A DNA stretch of 64,000 nt, taken from contig OX442315.1 in assembly GCA_949358305.1 (NCBI GenBank), positions 34,250,427 through 34,314,426 on the forward strand. Direction: 5' to 3'. Made by a program: the position numbers and the translations under genes. Source of the stretch: Strigamia acuminata (lineage: Eukaryota > Arthropoda > Chilopoda > Geophilomorpha > Linotaeniidae). The notes below the pieces were generated by a model that searched no databases, was not told where the DNA came from, and was given only the letters and a program-made list of their open reading frames with translations. Positions 33,186 to 44,702 of this stretch are shown here, one piece after another. The number at the start of each line of letters is the position of its first letter. Within the stretch, counting starts at the first letter, position 1.

Positions 33186-34185
33186 AAATTGAAAATTTTT
33201 AACACGGTGTTCTATGGCCAGCCAACCAAACCAGCCATTTTTAGATATTCGTTATATTCATTTACCCTAGTGCCATCTGGTGGGTGAGAGGCGCCTTTTT
33301 TCAAAGTTATATTCACCACTCAAAATATTCGGTGCATGTAAACGTAGTAAATGTCTGCGGGTACAAAAAAACTCGAAGTGAATAATTTGCGTAACATTAA
33401 TTTTTTTTATAGACTATAACAGAAATATTTACGCCTGGATACAATGGTAAAGACTAAAGAATATGTGCTTTTGTGGATTTTATTCATACAGGTTCCATGT
33501 TTGTGATGGTCCAGGCCCTATTTCACCTCTTAAAGGCCCTGAATTTACAGTACTGTTTAACGAACCAGGCTACTATATATTTGTCGGATTTTTATTGGAA
33601 TAAAATAAAAATATATTTTGCATAGATAATGGAGCCAAAATAAATTTGAAATTTAAAAAGAAATTTTTGAAGAAAAGCAGCGGCTTATTCGACTAAATAA
33701 AGAATTGTTTAAAACATTTTTACGCCTCTGAGATTAAGTTTTCTTCGAATCATGTCAGAAGTAAATGGACAGCTCTATCCAGGCATGAAGTTTGCTTTGA
33801 TATTAAAATGAAGTAAAAAAATATGTGAGAGAGGGAACATTTGGTGAGATGGAAAGGTGGGAATGTGAAAAATATGATTCGGCGCGAGTTCATCTTGGCG
33901 TGCAACTGATTTGCATTCAAGTGGCAAGTGATTGTAGTGGGGTGATTGTACAAAGAAAGAACTGACACTGAAATACGACGATATTTAAATTTTGTACACA
34001 TTTATAGCAGTATACAATCAGTAGGCGCATTCGTAAATGGATGTTTAACCACAGACCTAAATACTACTGGACTGCGCATTGCAAATGGCGCCCAACTTGT
34101 GAGCGGATTGTTGGGCTGAAGTGACGTCATGAATGCTCTCCAACTTCCTGTTTCGTGTCTTACTACTCTTACTCCGTCAATTTCA
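33186..34185. other. No gene recognised
   Basis: A+T-rich. The word AATATTCGGTGCATGTAAAC near 33328 recurs near 36758, inside a broken ACATG element. An 83-codon minus frame (33750-34001) is not recognisable. Confidence 0.45.
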
Positions 34186-34320
34186 ATTCTATTTTTCGTT
34201 TTTTTCTCGTTTTTTCTCGTTTTTTTCTCGTTTTTTCTCGTTTTTTTCTTGTTTTTTCTCGTTTTTTTCTCGTTTTTTCTCCTTTTTTTCTTGTTTTTTC
34301 TCGTTTTTTTCATTTTTCTT
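34186..34320. repeat. TTTTTTCTCG tandem repeat
   Basis: Alternating units TTTTTTCTCG and TTTTTCTCG (about 19 bp per pair), with TTCTTG and TTCTCC variants, about 13 units. It gives open frames in several phases on both strands with lysine/asparagine- or phenylalanine-rich translations. These are artefacts of the repeat. Confidence 0.9.
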
Positions 34321-35114
34321 AGTTGTATTTAAATAAATACATCTGGATTGTGCAGGCAGTAAGTCAACAAACAATCAAAGCTGGGGGGTTTTGTGGCTGT
34401 AAATTTTATAAATAAATTCGTTTTAGCATCATTATTGCTTTGAAGATGTATTTTTTTTCAATTGATCTTCACAAGATGCAGTAAAAATTCTTCAAACGTA
34501 TGAAATTTGCCCTCCAGGACCAGCATATTTCTTGTTGCTGTGGTAACAAATGACGTCAGAGAATTGGGAAAAGGAATAAGAAGAATCTTGCAGGGTTTTT
34601 TTTTTTTTTTTTTTTTTTTTTTACATTCGTCAATGGTTGTTTGTTTTAGTTGCTATGCGACGAAATATTGTGAATAGAGGGCATAAAAAATGCAATTTTT
34701 GTGGAAATAATGGAAATGAACATTCCTTAACAACAGTTGATATTGGGTCTTGCAATTAATTAATAATTTCTACACACATAAATATAGAATAAATATTTTT
34801 CTTTGCTTGAGGTGCAAATATTTTGCTTCTTTCTTACTCCACAAAACAAAGAAGACAAATAGTCTGGATTTGTTTAATCAGTTGATGATAATTGCTGTTT
34901 TGGTTTGCTTAGTGACTGTGATTTAAATTTAATGATTAAATTAGGAAAATAAAATACTAGGGGCATCATAATGTCATAGTGGGGGGGACAATCTGACCAC
35001 ACACAATGTCCACCGTGATGACGGACACTGGACATCCATCCAGATGTTAACACGACTTACACATACCAGACTTGAGAAAGTGTAAATAAAAGTTTAGTTT
35101 AACTCTTGCCACGC
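34321..35114. other. No gene; long T run
   Basis: A T run of about 26 bases lies at 34597-34622. A G run sits near 34980. Nothing else is recognisable. Confidence 0.5.
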
Positions 35115-35157
35115 GTCCGACAAGTCCGTTCAAACCGTTTGAACGGACTTGTCGGAC
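35115..35157. repeat. Perfect 43-bp palindrome
   Basis: Arms of 21 bases (GTCCGACAAGTCCGTTCAAAC and its exact inverse) around a single C. Immediately downstream is repeat X copy 3. The G+C content is clearly above the surroundings. Confidence 0.9.
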
Positions 35158-35159
35158 GG

Positions 35160-35335
35160 TTTGAACTTCAAACCTGTTTTCAAACATGTTTTGTTGTTTA
35201 AATGTTGTGCCAAGTGCAACTGAAAACAGACTAAATCGGCCGTCATTTTGGAATTTAGATCGAGACAAGCAATCTATAAAGCAGTTGAAATATGTTGTTT
35301 AAAATGCTGTTTAGTCTAAATTACTTTATGGATGC
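35160..35335 (+). repeat. Dispersed repeat X, copy 3
   Basis: Uninterrupted order: ACATGTTTTGTTGTTTAAAT, ACTGAAAACAGACTAAATCG, GAGACAAGCAATCTATAAAG, AATGCTGTTTAGTCTAAATT, ending ATGGATGCACATA. It serves as the empty site for the insertion in copy 2 (8331-8861). Confidence 0.7.
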
Positions 35336-36535
35336 ACATACTGAATATTTGGAATGTTTGGAACATTTAACGTACCGAAAGGTGACTTTCTATAAAGCGA
35401 ACATCGACTCTCTGGAAACCGGACATGTTCAAAATAACTTTGAAAATATTTTTGAATATTTCATCGAGAATAGCAGACATATTTCTTGTAAGATTACAGA
35501 GGAAAACTGCTTCTTTTACTTCTTTGGTTAGGATCGGTTGGCTTAGCTGCATTGCACTTGCGCAAAACATGTTTAACTACAATTTTGAACATGTTTTTAT
35601 TTCGTGTTTAAATTGATTGCAGCTTTGAAACAACCTCTGTTTAAAATACTGATTAAATCATGCATTTAGAAATTAAAAGTCGACTGGTTTAGATCAAATA
35701 AAGAATTAGATAATTTGAAGTGCAGTGCAGCGAAGCAAATTAAATAAAAACAAAAAAATGTCTTAAATTCTGGAAAAATGAACCGAAATTATTGTTTAAA
35801 AAAAAAAAATTTAAAAAAAAAACTTGGAAAACCTCTTTTGACACAAGATGTTAATATTCAAATTACTTTTATGTTTTGTGTCAAAAAAACCGTATAATTA
35901 ATATGAACTCGAGTTCATTAATATTTGATATTTATTCATTTTGACAGAAAATTTTCTCAGTTCTATTCCCACGAGATGCTCATGTAGTTGAAAACGAAAA
36001 AAAAAGAAAAAAAGAAAAAAAAAAGATGTGTTTGGAGATGAAGTCGCTGTCTCTCAGGAGACGGAACGAATTTTGCAGGGCGACTCGTCTTCCATTTTGC
36101 TATCGGGATTGGAATGGGTTGTGGTGGGGGGACGCAAGAGGTTGTGTTGGTTATTTTCCGAGCAAAATTTCATCTGCACGAATTGCATGATGGGTCTCGT
36201 GTGGCATCTCTTCTACCTCATCTGCGCCGCACTTATGATGGACGACGATGGCAAGCTACTTAAGAGAAAAATTCTCCCTTGGGTGGATCTGTCAGCTCAC
36301 CCTATCAGTTCGTGACCACCGGCAACGAGTGACGAACTATCTCAATATGCGACTCATGCGTACTGAGTAATTGGCAGACTTACATGTACGGAAGCTGTGC
36401 TTACTCTAGAATGCTGACGGGAAATTACATGATTCAATATGCCGCGAGTGGCGCTTCGAAGGGGCTTCGAGCTCAATAATTATTTATTTTTGGAATAAAT
36501 TTATTTATTTTTGGATTTCTTTTAATGCGATGAAA
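35336..36535. other. No confirmed gene; A-rich tract and a G+C-richer frame
   Basis: A-rich runs lie at about 35800-35820 and 35996-36025. Right after the second lies a G+C-richer stretch with a 95-codon plus-strand frame (36028-36315). Its translation has a hydrophobic, cysteine-containing middle but no domain I recognise. CAAAACATGTTTAACTAC near 35564 resembles part of repeat X. A gene is possible but unsupported. Confidence 0.4.
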
Positions 36536-36850
36536 TAGATCGACAGCCATTTTGTTGTTCCGGATAATCGAAATGCATTATGGGTAATTAATTTACAAAT
36601 TTGACTGACACTATACTCTGGCTCACCGTTAGAAGCACACCAGTTCCTATTGGCCGAGCCTATTCACTAGTGTAGGGCTACATAAAAGTAGGCAAAAATA
36701 CAAACGCTCGAGTTGCGGGAAGCCATTTTGTGTCTAGACTCACCACTCCAAATATTCGGTGCATGTAAACGTAGTATTAGAAAACGCAATGCCATTTATA
36801 AACACGGTTGTCCGGATAAATAAAATTCACTAGTTGCCGAGTGCATCTAT
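36536..36850. repeat. Broken ACATG-type element with a TACTC fragment inside
   Basis: GACAGCCATTTTGTTGTTCC (36542) and TTATGGGTAATT match the interior of 21373-21938. GCATGTAAACGTAGTA and TGTCCGGATAAATAAAATTC near 36765-36825 match its right-hand part. Between them, 36614-36700 is a truncated TACTC element. Confidence 0.55.
36614..36700 (-). mobile_element. TACTC-family MITE, truncated copy 5
   Basis: TACTCTGGCTCACCGTTAGA, then CCTATTGGCCGAGCC, then CACTAGTGTAGGG, after TA. Only the first 85-90 bases are present. Confidence 0.65.
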
Positions 36851-37205
36851 TGATTTTGAAATAGGCCTTTTCTTTTTAGATTTGTGCCAGTGCATAATGT
36901 AACACTCAAGTCCCTCGGGTCATACGTGTCCAATAGGGACTGTGGAAGAGTTTTTTCTGGGCTTCATTCATCTGAACTTGAGGGAGTTCATTCTAACTTG
37001 TAAGTTCTAGAATATCATCAATAACCAACCCCCTGGGCTTCACTGCTAAACATTCCAGGGATTATTCCAGCGCTGAAAGTTGATTTTTATTAACGGCCAA
37101 ATTATATTTCTGATCTGAAATGGTGGCTTCATTTCATTTACTTTCAGTCGCAGTGAATGTGCGTACAACATTTGAACAACAAAACTGCAATTCTGTTGTA
37201 TGTAT
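36851..37205. other. No gene; possible repeat X fragment
   Basis: CAGTCGCAGTGAATGTGCGT and ACAACATTTGAACAACAAAA near 37145-37185 echo the reverse of repeat X. The rest shows nothing recognisable. Confidence 0.4.
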
Positions 37206-37286
37206 TGTTGTTATTCGAGAAGAGGCGGCGGAGACCCTCATTCGGGATTTCAAATACACTTTGCCAGGTGACACAAAATAACTACA
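37206..37286 (-). mobile_element. Internally deleted solo LTR, family L1, 81 bp
   Basis: On the minus strand this begins TGTAGTTATTTTGTGTCACC and ends TTCTCGAATAACAACA, the same boundaries as 7327-7542, but the middle 135 or so bases are absent. It is flanked by a perfect 5-bp duplication, TGTAT (37201-37205 and 37287-37291). The boundaries are therefore an original insertion, not random breakage. Confidence 0.85.
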
Positions 37287-38489
37287 TGTATGACACTCTA
37301 AAATCTGGATTTAGAGAAGAAAAAGCAGACTAAATGTACCTGGCCAGACTAATACTACTTGGCTGTTGTGTTTAATGGAAACTGATGATCCTATTAATAC
37401 AGACCGAACTTGTTACAACATAGCGCCAAATAACTAATCGCCCTGTCACTGGTAGATGACTTGGCTTCGGCACAAACATCTATCTCTGACATCTTGACCA
37501 GCAGACAATTTATTTTTGGACGCCATGTTTCTTCAACAATTACGTGTTAACGTGTAAGGGACTGTCCATAAATTACGTAACGCAGCCAATGACTTGCATG
37601 AATTGTTGATAATTCAGATTATGATACGTCAAATAATTCATTTGACTTTGAATGCGGCTAGTGTTTAAATGCAAAGTTCCTAATTAAATAATAAGAATGA
37701 AGGTTTTTGTCTTCTGAATGATTAACGAGAAATTGTGTAGAATATTAAAACCGCTGTTAACTTTAAATTAAATTTTGCCCACATTGAAATCAATGGGACT
37801 AAGTAACATTTAATGTTTACATCTCCGTAAATAGTTGATGATTGTGGCAATGATGAATTAAAATTAAAACACTCGACGTATAATCTTAAATAAAACAACA
37901 AGAAACTTAAACCAAAATAAAATAAACTTTAGTCAGATGGTAAAAAAGCAAAGCATAAATATTGAGGCTTTTTCAAGTGCGAGTATTCAAAGCAGCAATG
38001 AAATTCCGTTTTATCTAGAAAAGTTTCTTCTCTTCATTTCCTCTATCGCTTTCAGAGGAAAACGAGCAATTTTATATTTGCTCGCAGAAAATGGCGAATG
38101 AAAGTTGAGAGGATGCGGTGAACTAGTGTGGAGGTGGCAGAGCAACACAGCGTAAATAGTTTCTCGTTTGAGTGCATGGCAACACATCGTGTGCACGTGT
38201 CTCTTGCAGGGCGCTTGATGACGCAGCTGCAGCCATAAGTCGCTCTCTTGGAATGCATCTTACTTTCCCTTCCATTACGCTCGTGAGTAGTTGACTGTGC
38301 CTGAGTGCTCACTTGGCTCTATCGTGCTAGCTTATTTGTCATGTGTGCAAAATGTTAACGTGACTCATTCTACTCTGCAGTGATCCGCGTTATTTCACTT
38401 TTGAGATGCTGTAAACAGACTTTGTCTCTGAAATAAAATATGTGACGATGATTTATTGGCACGAGTAATTAACATACGTGGACAAACTA
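37287..38489. other. No gene; a motif common in animal repeats
   Basis: GGGACTGTCCATAAATTACG followed by TAACGC near 37559 resembles a terminal motif I recall from repeats of many invertebrates. That memory is not checked. Overlapping minus-strand frames at 38011-38312 are not recognisable. Confidence 0.4.
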
Positions 38490-38915
38490 TACTCTAGTTG
38501 CAGTCAAAAAGGCACTTTACAATCTGTAGTTTCATTGGTCGAGCCAGTTTATTACTAACTCCAGACTGTATACTACTACTAGGAGAAGTAGTTTTGATTT
38601 TTATTTATTTTTGTGATTGTTATGACTACTTTAGTTAATGTAATTTTGATTTTTCTTATTAAAAAATGTTATTTTCATCATTGAAATGCAGTTTTATGCA
38701 TCTAAAAATGTCAAACTCATGTTTGTTATGTTTATTGGTTACTTCGTCTGGAAGTTTGAATTTTAGGCCGTTGCCTAGGCAATCGATTGCAATGTCTGTA
38801 CATTGTAATGCAATTCTGGTGTTTGGGTCTACTTTTCCGGATCACTACACCAGTAAACTGGCTCGACCAATGGGACTACAGATTGTAAAATGCCTTTTTG
38901 ACTGCAACTAGAGTA
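38490..38915 (+). mobile_element. TACTC-family MITE, copy 6 (426 bp)
   Basis: Inverted ends TACTCTAGTTGCAGTCAAAA and TTTTTGACTGCAACTAGAGTA over about 60 bp, with TA at the left. Collinear with 9891-10316 throughout, including TAGGCAATCGATTGCAATGT. The 81-codon frame inside is shared with the other copy and is a shadow. Confidence 0.88.
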
Positions 38916-40059
38916 CTAGTGTAGTTAAACTTCCTCTGTTGAGATAAGTTTAACTGGAGAAAATAGTGGACTGTGTAAAATGGGGGCGGTTGTTTTTGGG
39001 TATATAATTACATTATGTAATTATAATAACCAATTTGCATAAATAGAAATATATAAATATTAAGGTCGACATTTGACTGAATTAATGGATTTTTTTAACT
39101 ATACAAACTCGTGGCCGAAGCCCTGAAATTACATCAGTTTGGTTCGCGGTTCCTCGGTCCAGAGAAGGGTGAAACATTCTTCTATCTGGAGAAAAGATGT
39201 CCTCTGAATCTGGTTAGATTTGGGTCCTGGTTCGAATCTGGTGTAATGCTTTGTTATTCGAGAGGTACGGATGGCTTTTCTGCATCACTACAACTTAGGA
39301 TGGATACTGGTTTAAATAGGTGTTTTCAGCTATTTACCAATTGGCCACTTATAAATATAATAATATTTATAACTGGTGTTAATTATTATTAAATTGGGAT
39401 TATTAACAAGCAAACTGTGGTCAGTTTACTGTGTATAATTCTGGTTCCATTTTGGTTGATGTAAATGGTATTTCATTCGCACATAACTGAGTCTAGTACA
39501 GAGTATATGTTATGAATGATCTGCCATAGTTGAATCTATCTTTGAAAGAAGTATTCGATTCATGTATAAACTGAATACAGTTTATGACATAAAAAAGCTG
39601 GGAATTTAACTAACTAAATTGTTTTTAAATTTAGTCGGCTAAATCTTGATTTGTTTTCACTAAGCTATTCGGCAGCCTTAGTTTACCAAATCTGGAATAC
39701 ATTGAGGTGTTATAAAAGTTGAATTATATCGGGTCCGATAGTCAATGTCACTCATCACTGGACATGATCTACAACCATATCGGACCCAGCCCGATGGTAC
39801 AGTAAACATCCATCCGGACATTACCGGACACAGTCTCCCAGTATACCGAACCCGATGGACCTAGTCATCGCCGAGTACGATCTACAAATCTTTATCATGT
39901 CCGGAATAAAAGTTTTGCGCCTTGCGTGAAACAACCTTTATTGGTCTGGCGTAAAACATAACGTGTCTTTTGGGGGACGGTTGACGTTCGCGAACCTTTG
40001 ATCTTTCGTTCTGGCTGGGACATGATTCCGAATGAGATCGAGGGAAATATTGTTTCGAC
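38916..40059. other. No confirmed gene; CGGACA-rich patch
   Basis: A 93-codon frame at 39111-39392 has a tRNA B-box-like GGTTCGAATC inside its DNA (39229) but no A box at the right spacing, so no tRNA is called. Positions 39727-39905 repeat the words GGACAT, CCGGACA and CCCGATGG. Related text (GGACACTGGACATCCATCC) lies near 35021. Confidence 0.4.
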
Positions 40060-40196
40060 TTAAATTTTGCTCAGTCATCATGGTCACGGCAGTAGCTACT
40101 TTGTTTCAGAAGTTGATCAATCAATGTGTAGATCAACCGTGAATGACGCCTGTCATGTGTTCCACTTCATTGATGACGTCTTGCATGTAGACGTGA

Positions 40197-40424
40197 TCAT
40201 GTTGATTCGTTGTCTGAGGAAGATTCGTCATAATTATCATTGGGTGAAAGATTTGGGTCGGGATGGCCGTCGCAGTTTGGTGGCCGGTGATCTCCTCTTG
40301 GTGATTCCCTTCCACCATCGTTGCCATTTGACGAACTGTGGTTACCAGAGTAACCACCTCCGCCTGATGGATCTTCTCCAGGTGGACTACCATGGTATCG
40401 AGCGATGGCTGACTCCAGAGATGC
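40197..40424 (-). other. Protein-like open frame, 75 codons (candidate exon or element gene remnant)
   Basis: Read on the minus strand from after a stop at 40425-40427 to a TGA at 40197-40199. The translation is rich in Gly, Ser, Pro, Asp and Asn, runs through GSPPGEDPSGGGGYSG-like text, and ends in an acidic DESSSDNE tail. That composition is typical of a disordered protein region. There is no start codon near its beginning, so it would have to be an exon or a truncated remnant. Two other phases are also open (40133-40462 minus, 40067-40456 plus), which weakens the case. Local G+C content is higher than the surroundings. A MITE (40495-41038) sits just upstream in its reading direction. Function unknown. 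Confidence 0.3.
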
Positions 40425-40494
40425 TCACGGTGGTCCTCGATGGCGGCAGCGAGTGAGAGCACTGCTCGTTAGCAGAGATCACTAGGCGCATTCA

Positions 40495-41038
40495 ATAACT
40501 TCTCGTCTAAATTTTCGTCTCGCACGAATTTTTAGACGAAAAGCCTCGTTTCTGAATGCAATCGTTTATTTAGCAAATAAACGATTGTTTAACTGCCAAA
40601 CTTGATCTGGGATTCCAGATCAAGTTCTAGGTCATATCCCGCTGCAAGTCGCATACGGGTATTTATTTCAAGTCTCTTACGGTATTTATTTTGAGATTTT
40701 TCTTCCCTCGCATTTTTTTTATTGTTTCAATCCCTGATTATTACTATGGTGATACTATGGTGATGATTATCGTCATTCACTCCAAAAAAATTTAGAACAG
40801 CTGCAAAATTGTACTTATATCTCCGATCGTCGCAATCGATCTAACGGAGATTCAAGATGGCCGCCAACAATACCCGATTTGCACGAGTTTTCTCGTTGCA
40901 CGGAGATTTAAACGATCTATTTTGGTCGTGTAATTTCAACCCGTTTAAACCCGTTTGCACGAGCTTTTAAACGAGAATCTCGTTTAAAAGTTTGTGGAAA
41001 CGGGTTTAAACGACCGTTTATCAGTTATTGAATGCGCT
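40495..41038 (+). mobile_element. MITE 'GGCGCATTCAATAA', copy 2 (544 bp)
   Basis: Inverted ends GGCGCATTCAATAACTTCTC and, from the right, AGCGCATTCAATAACTGA, flanked by TA at 40493-40494 and 41039-41040. Interior collinear with 4577-5098: AAATAAACGATTGTTTAACT, GATTCAAGATGGCCGCCAAC, then AAACGGGTTTAAACGACCG. Confidence 0.88.
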
Positions 41039-41657
41039 TACTGAATAACAGTGGAAATGCGTGTGTCAACTGTGGCTGATACACACGAAAGCGCTGGCTT
41101 TGCAAACTTAGCAAAGATAGCAGGAAATGACCCAAATCACCTAAACGTTAACATGGTCAATACTTGCTGTGGCAGAGCAGTGACAAAGTGTGTTGTTTGG
41201 TTGTACATGTAGGTGAATTCAAGAGTGTGCCAAAACTCTAAATTTGAGCTCAGCACACTCCAGATCTGAGCAATGAGCGTAGTTTGGTGCGACAAAGGAA
41301 TTATTGCACTAAAACAGTTGCAACTCACCCCAGGGGTGAGGTTTGTCTAGGGAGTTTTCACCCCCGACACACAGCTGGCCTGTTTGGCGTGTGCCAAACC
41401 AGAGTAATTAAAAATAATAAATATTTTTAAGTGGTGACAACAAATATATAAAAGTATACTTGAGATCACCACAACTCATCAAGTTTGGTTGCGAAATTTT
41501 AATCTATTTTCTTTTCTCTATATATTTCTCGACGAAATGATTGCACGAACGCAAAGCGAAGAAATGGAAAACAAGTTAACGAGCTTAAAGCTTACTTTTA
41601 TACTTGTGCATGCGAGAAGCGATTCTGTATGTCGCAACGTCGTCTTGTGTCATTATA
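41039..41657. other. No gene recognised
   Basis: A+T-rich. The word GTGTGCCAAA occurs twice (41224 and 41388). The frame at 41489-41800 spans the edge of the next element and is not supported. Confidence 0.45.
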
Positions 41658-41888
41658 GGTGCATTCAAAGTTTCTGCTTTTCTTCTTTTGAATATTTCTA
41701 CAGAAACCACAACTTTTGGAGTGTAGTTTTCACTTTTAAATTATATTTAGTAGCTGCATTCAAAAATAAAAATAACAATCTCAGTTTAAGTGTATTTTAA
41801 GTTTTAACGTGGGTTTAAACAGGAAATGATGTCATTTTTGGTTTAAAATTGAAGTAAAACACAAAATATTTTAGTCTTTGAATGCAAT
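41658..41888. mobile_element. MITE 'GGTGCATTCAAAGTTTC', 231 bp
   Basis: Inverted ends GGTGCATTCAAAG and, from the right, ATTGCATTCAAAG, flanked by TA on both sides. The right half (GAAGTAAAACACAAAATATT) recurs in reverse at 9822-9890. TTGAACGCATTTAATG near 60625 may be another end. Confidence 0.65.
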
Positions 41889-42901
41889 TAGTGTTAGTCT
41901 TTTCCATCTTCAGTCGTGCTATGTGACCGGTTTCCAGACATGGGCAAACCATTCCCAAATGGTCGCCTGATCACGCTGTCCACACGGACACTGACCAGCA
42001 TCTTGGTTACTGCAATCACCTGGACGACCATTGTCCTAATGGCGTCTGCTAACCCTCACAACTAGGCAAGTGATTTGATGTTCTGTTCAGGCCTTGATCA
42101 TTGTAAAGACTATCTTATAGTAATGTAATACTAAAATAAGATACCATCAGATATTTCTACAATAATACAAACGAATCTTTTGTTACCTTGTGAATGAAAT
42201 AAAGCGGACAACGGCTCGCATTTGAATGCAGACGACCGAATACAAACAAAATAAGAGTCTTGACCTTTTCCCTACAAATAGAACAAACAGATGAACTAAT
42301 GCAGTATCGAGTGACATTTACATCATTTGTGCTTGGTCACTTCCGCCTCCTAGAGTTTTCCACAACAACAATTTAATTTGTCGTGGTTTATTTGGACTTT
42401 ACAAAGTGATCCGAATCGACTGACTTCGTGTTTCACTTGTTAGAATGGTTTTTGATTTAAAAAAAAAATTTGGTTGCTGTAACATTACAAGTTGCTGTAA
42501 CTACTCATTGGTCAACTCGAGAATTACCTAGGAACAATTTTTGTCACCGACAAATTATTGGATCCACTGGCGACTTATAATTTATTCACATTTTTAATCG
42601 ATTAAACTAAAACAACACATGCAACATACCCTGGTGAGAGACTGTAGATGCATTAAATTACAAATTGAGAAGCTGCACTGCAAAGCTTGCAAGAGGCAGG
42701 TACAGGTCAGGTGTCCGTATTTTTGTAGGATGTTAGGTGACCCCTATTGTGAACAAATTGAACAACTTTGAGATAATTCTTGGAGTATGGATTTTGATAA
42801 ATTTTAACATTCGGTAACGGCCTGTCTCTTAAGAGCCGAATTAAATGTTGTGGGAAAATTCCAATATGTGGCCAATAATGTCTGAAACCAAATAAATAAG
42901 G
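41889..42901. other. No gene recognised
   Basis: GATAAATTTTAACATTCGG and CTTAAGAGCCGAATTAAATG near 42795-42845 resemble the ends of the foldback family and may be a decayed fragment. Otherwise nothing. Confidence 0.4.
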
Positions 42902-43160
42902 CCTGAATAAATGCATAAATGCATAGGAATTATTTTTATTCAATCAGAAATAAATGCATAAATTGTAATTCCTAATTATAATTCATTTTCATCAAGAACA
43001 CGTTGAAGTGGCATTAAGTTGTTATTTAACACCTGATTTCACTCGAATAAATTTTTTTATTTTGCATATTTTTATTTTTATTTTGCATAAAATGGAATTT
43101 TTGGTGCATATTTTAAGCGCATAAAACAAATTTAATTTTGCATAAAAATCCAGAGTCTAC
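42902..43160 (-). repeat. Dispersed GCATAAAT / GCATAAAA repeat
   Basis: AATGCATAAATGCATAGGAA followed by TTATTTTTATTCAATCA is the inverse of 13762-13800. Further on, TTTGCATAAAATGGAATTTT and GCGCATAAAAC continue the theme. This links the locus to the minisatellite at 13396. Confidence 0.6.
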
Positions 43161-44702
43161 AAATAAATATACAACGTACTTGTATTTGTTTTGTCGTTAT
43201 TAGCTAGATGAATGCAGACCCACTTGTAATTGTAATGATGCAGCACTAACAGAACATGTAACTGAGTAAATTAACTCGCGAAGCATTTTCTACAATATCC
43301 TGTGGGAGTGTTTACAGTGTACTAGCTTATTGGGGCTGATTGCGTATGTATCAATTTGAGTAAATTAGATGCATTGTGGGTTGGTACTTGGTACTGAATG
43401 GACTAAATTAAAAATTATTGATTCGACTAACTTATCTTTTCAATCTGCAAGAATTAATTATAATCATTGTTCAGACCTTAAAGAAGTAGATAAGGAGGAA
43501 AATCAATTGTTTGGGGATGACTCATGGGAACAGTAAGAAGATTAAGTTGTTTACATGGCTTTTTTTTCTTGGTTGGATTTAACTCTTCAAGTTTGGACGT
43601 GAATCTGGATAGGCAAATTTGATTTTAACTTGTATTGATTTCAGGTAGCATTGCCAATGGCAAAAGACTGCATGATTGCGAGTCTGTGGTTGCAATAATT
43701 GTTGCAACAGATGTGCTGGTTGTAAACTGGCATGACTTATGGAAATGCGTTAGCTTTTCGTGTTCAGGATTTAGTTACAAGGTGTCGCTGGAAAAAAATG
43801 CAATTACGGAATGCTGAAGTTGCAATTTTGTCTTTTTAAGCGGAAGAAACACGTGCATCATTTCTAGTTTGCATAATTCTTATTTATTCGTTTGTTTCTA
43901 ATTTTATTTGCAGCAAAACAGATGTAATACGCCCAATAACTGGCAAGTGATTAAATACAGATGGCCATTTTGTAAATTAGACAGATGTGAATTAAATTTT
44001 GCAACAGATTGAGCAGAGCAGTGGAACTAACCACAATTTGAACTAATAGCTTTTTGATGGAAAAGAAGCTTCTCTTCTTTAAAAAGCAATTATAATCAAC
44101 TTGATTATGAGTTGAACACTTATAAGTTTGTGGAGAATGAAACTTGAGATTCCTTTCAATTTGAAATGCAGATGGAAGATGGATAGAAGTAGAAAACTGT
44201 TTAATATTCAATGATTTTTCAATTTATTTGTTGGAGTAACAAAGGAAAATGAGATTACTCTGTACTCTGCTGATTTGTTTGCTTTGAAGTTTATTTGAGG
44301 AATTTACAGTGTAACTAACAAAGGTAAATGGAATTATGCTCATACTGAAATATTAAATGAAGTGAAGTTTTGCTCTGGGTTGTTGTGAAGTACAACGGAA
44401 CAGAACAGAGGAAAGTAATGATGTAGGTTGTTTTCTTCTTCGTGCCATCAAAGAAGTAAAATGGTCCGCTGCCTTTTTCTATTCAACTTTTAAATGGGAA
44501 ATACAGAATGACGAGGAATTACAGCTAATCCCTTGCTATCTGTACTTTAGTTTTGTGCTTGTCAATAGAGGTTAGGTGGTGCAAGGCCACAACACAAAGA
44601 AAAACCACATTTCTCTTTTGTGTGTGCAAACAAAAAAGTGTGTATACCGTAAATGCTCTCATGAGCACGGGATGCTAATTGAAGACGGTATCCTTTACAA
44701 CG
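43161..44702. other. No gene or repeat recognised
   Basis: A+T-rich. Frames at 43635 (plus) and 43951 (minus) are not protein-like. No repeat partners in the window. Confidence 0.5.

Noticed and set aside
34002-34374. Frames rich in Lys/Asn or Phe, 61-103 codons
   Set aside because: They are translations of the TTTTTTCTCG tandem repeat.
36028-36315. 95-codon gene after an A-rich tract (possible retrocopy)
   Set aside because: The A tract lies upstream rather than downstream, there is no duplication, and the translation is not recognised.
39111-39392. Possible tRNA or tRNA-derived SINE because of GGTTCGAATC
   Set aside because: No A box at correct spacing, no cloverleaf arms, no repeat partner.
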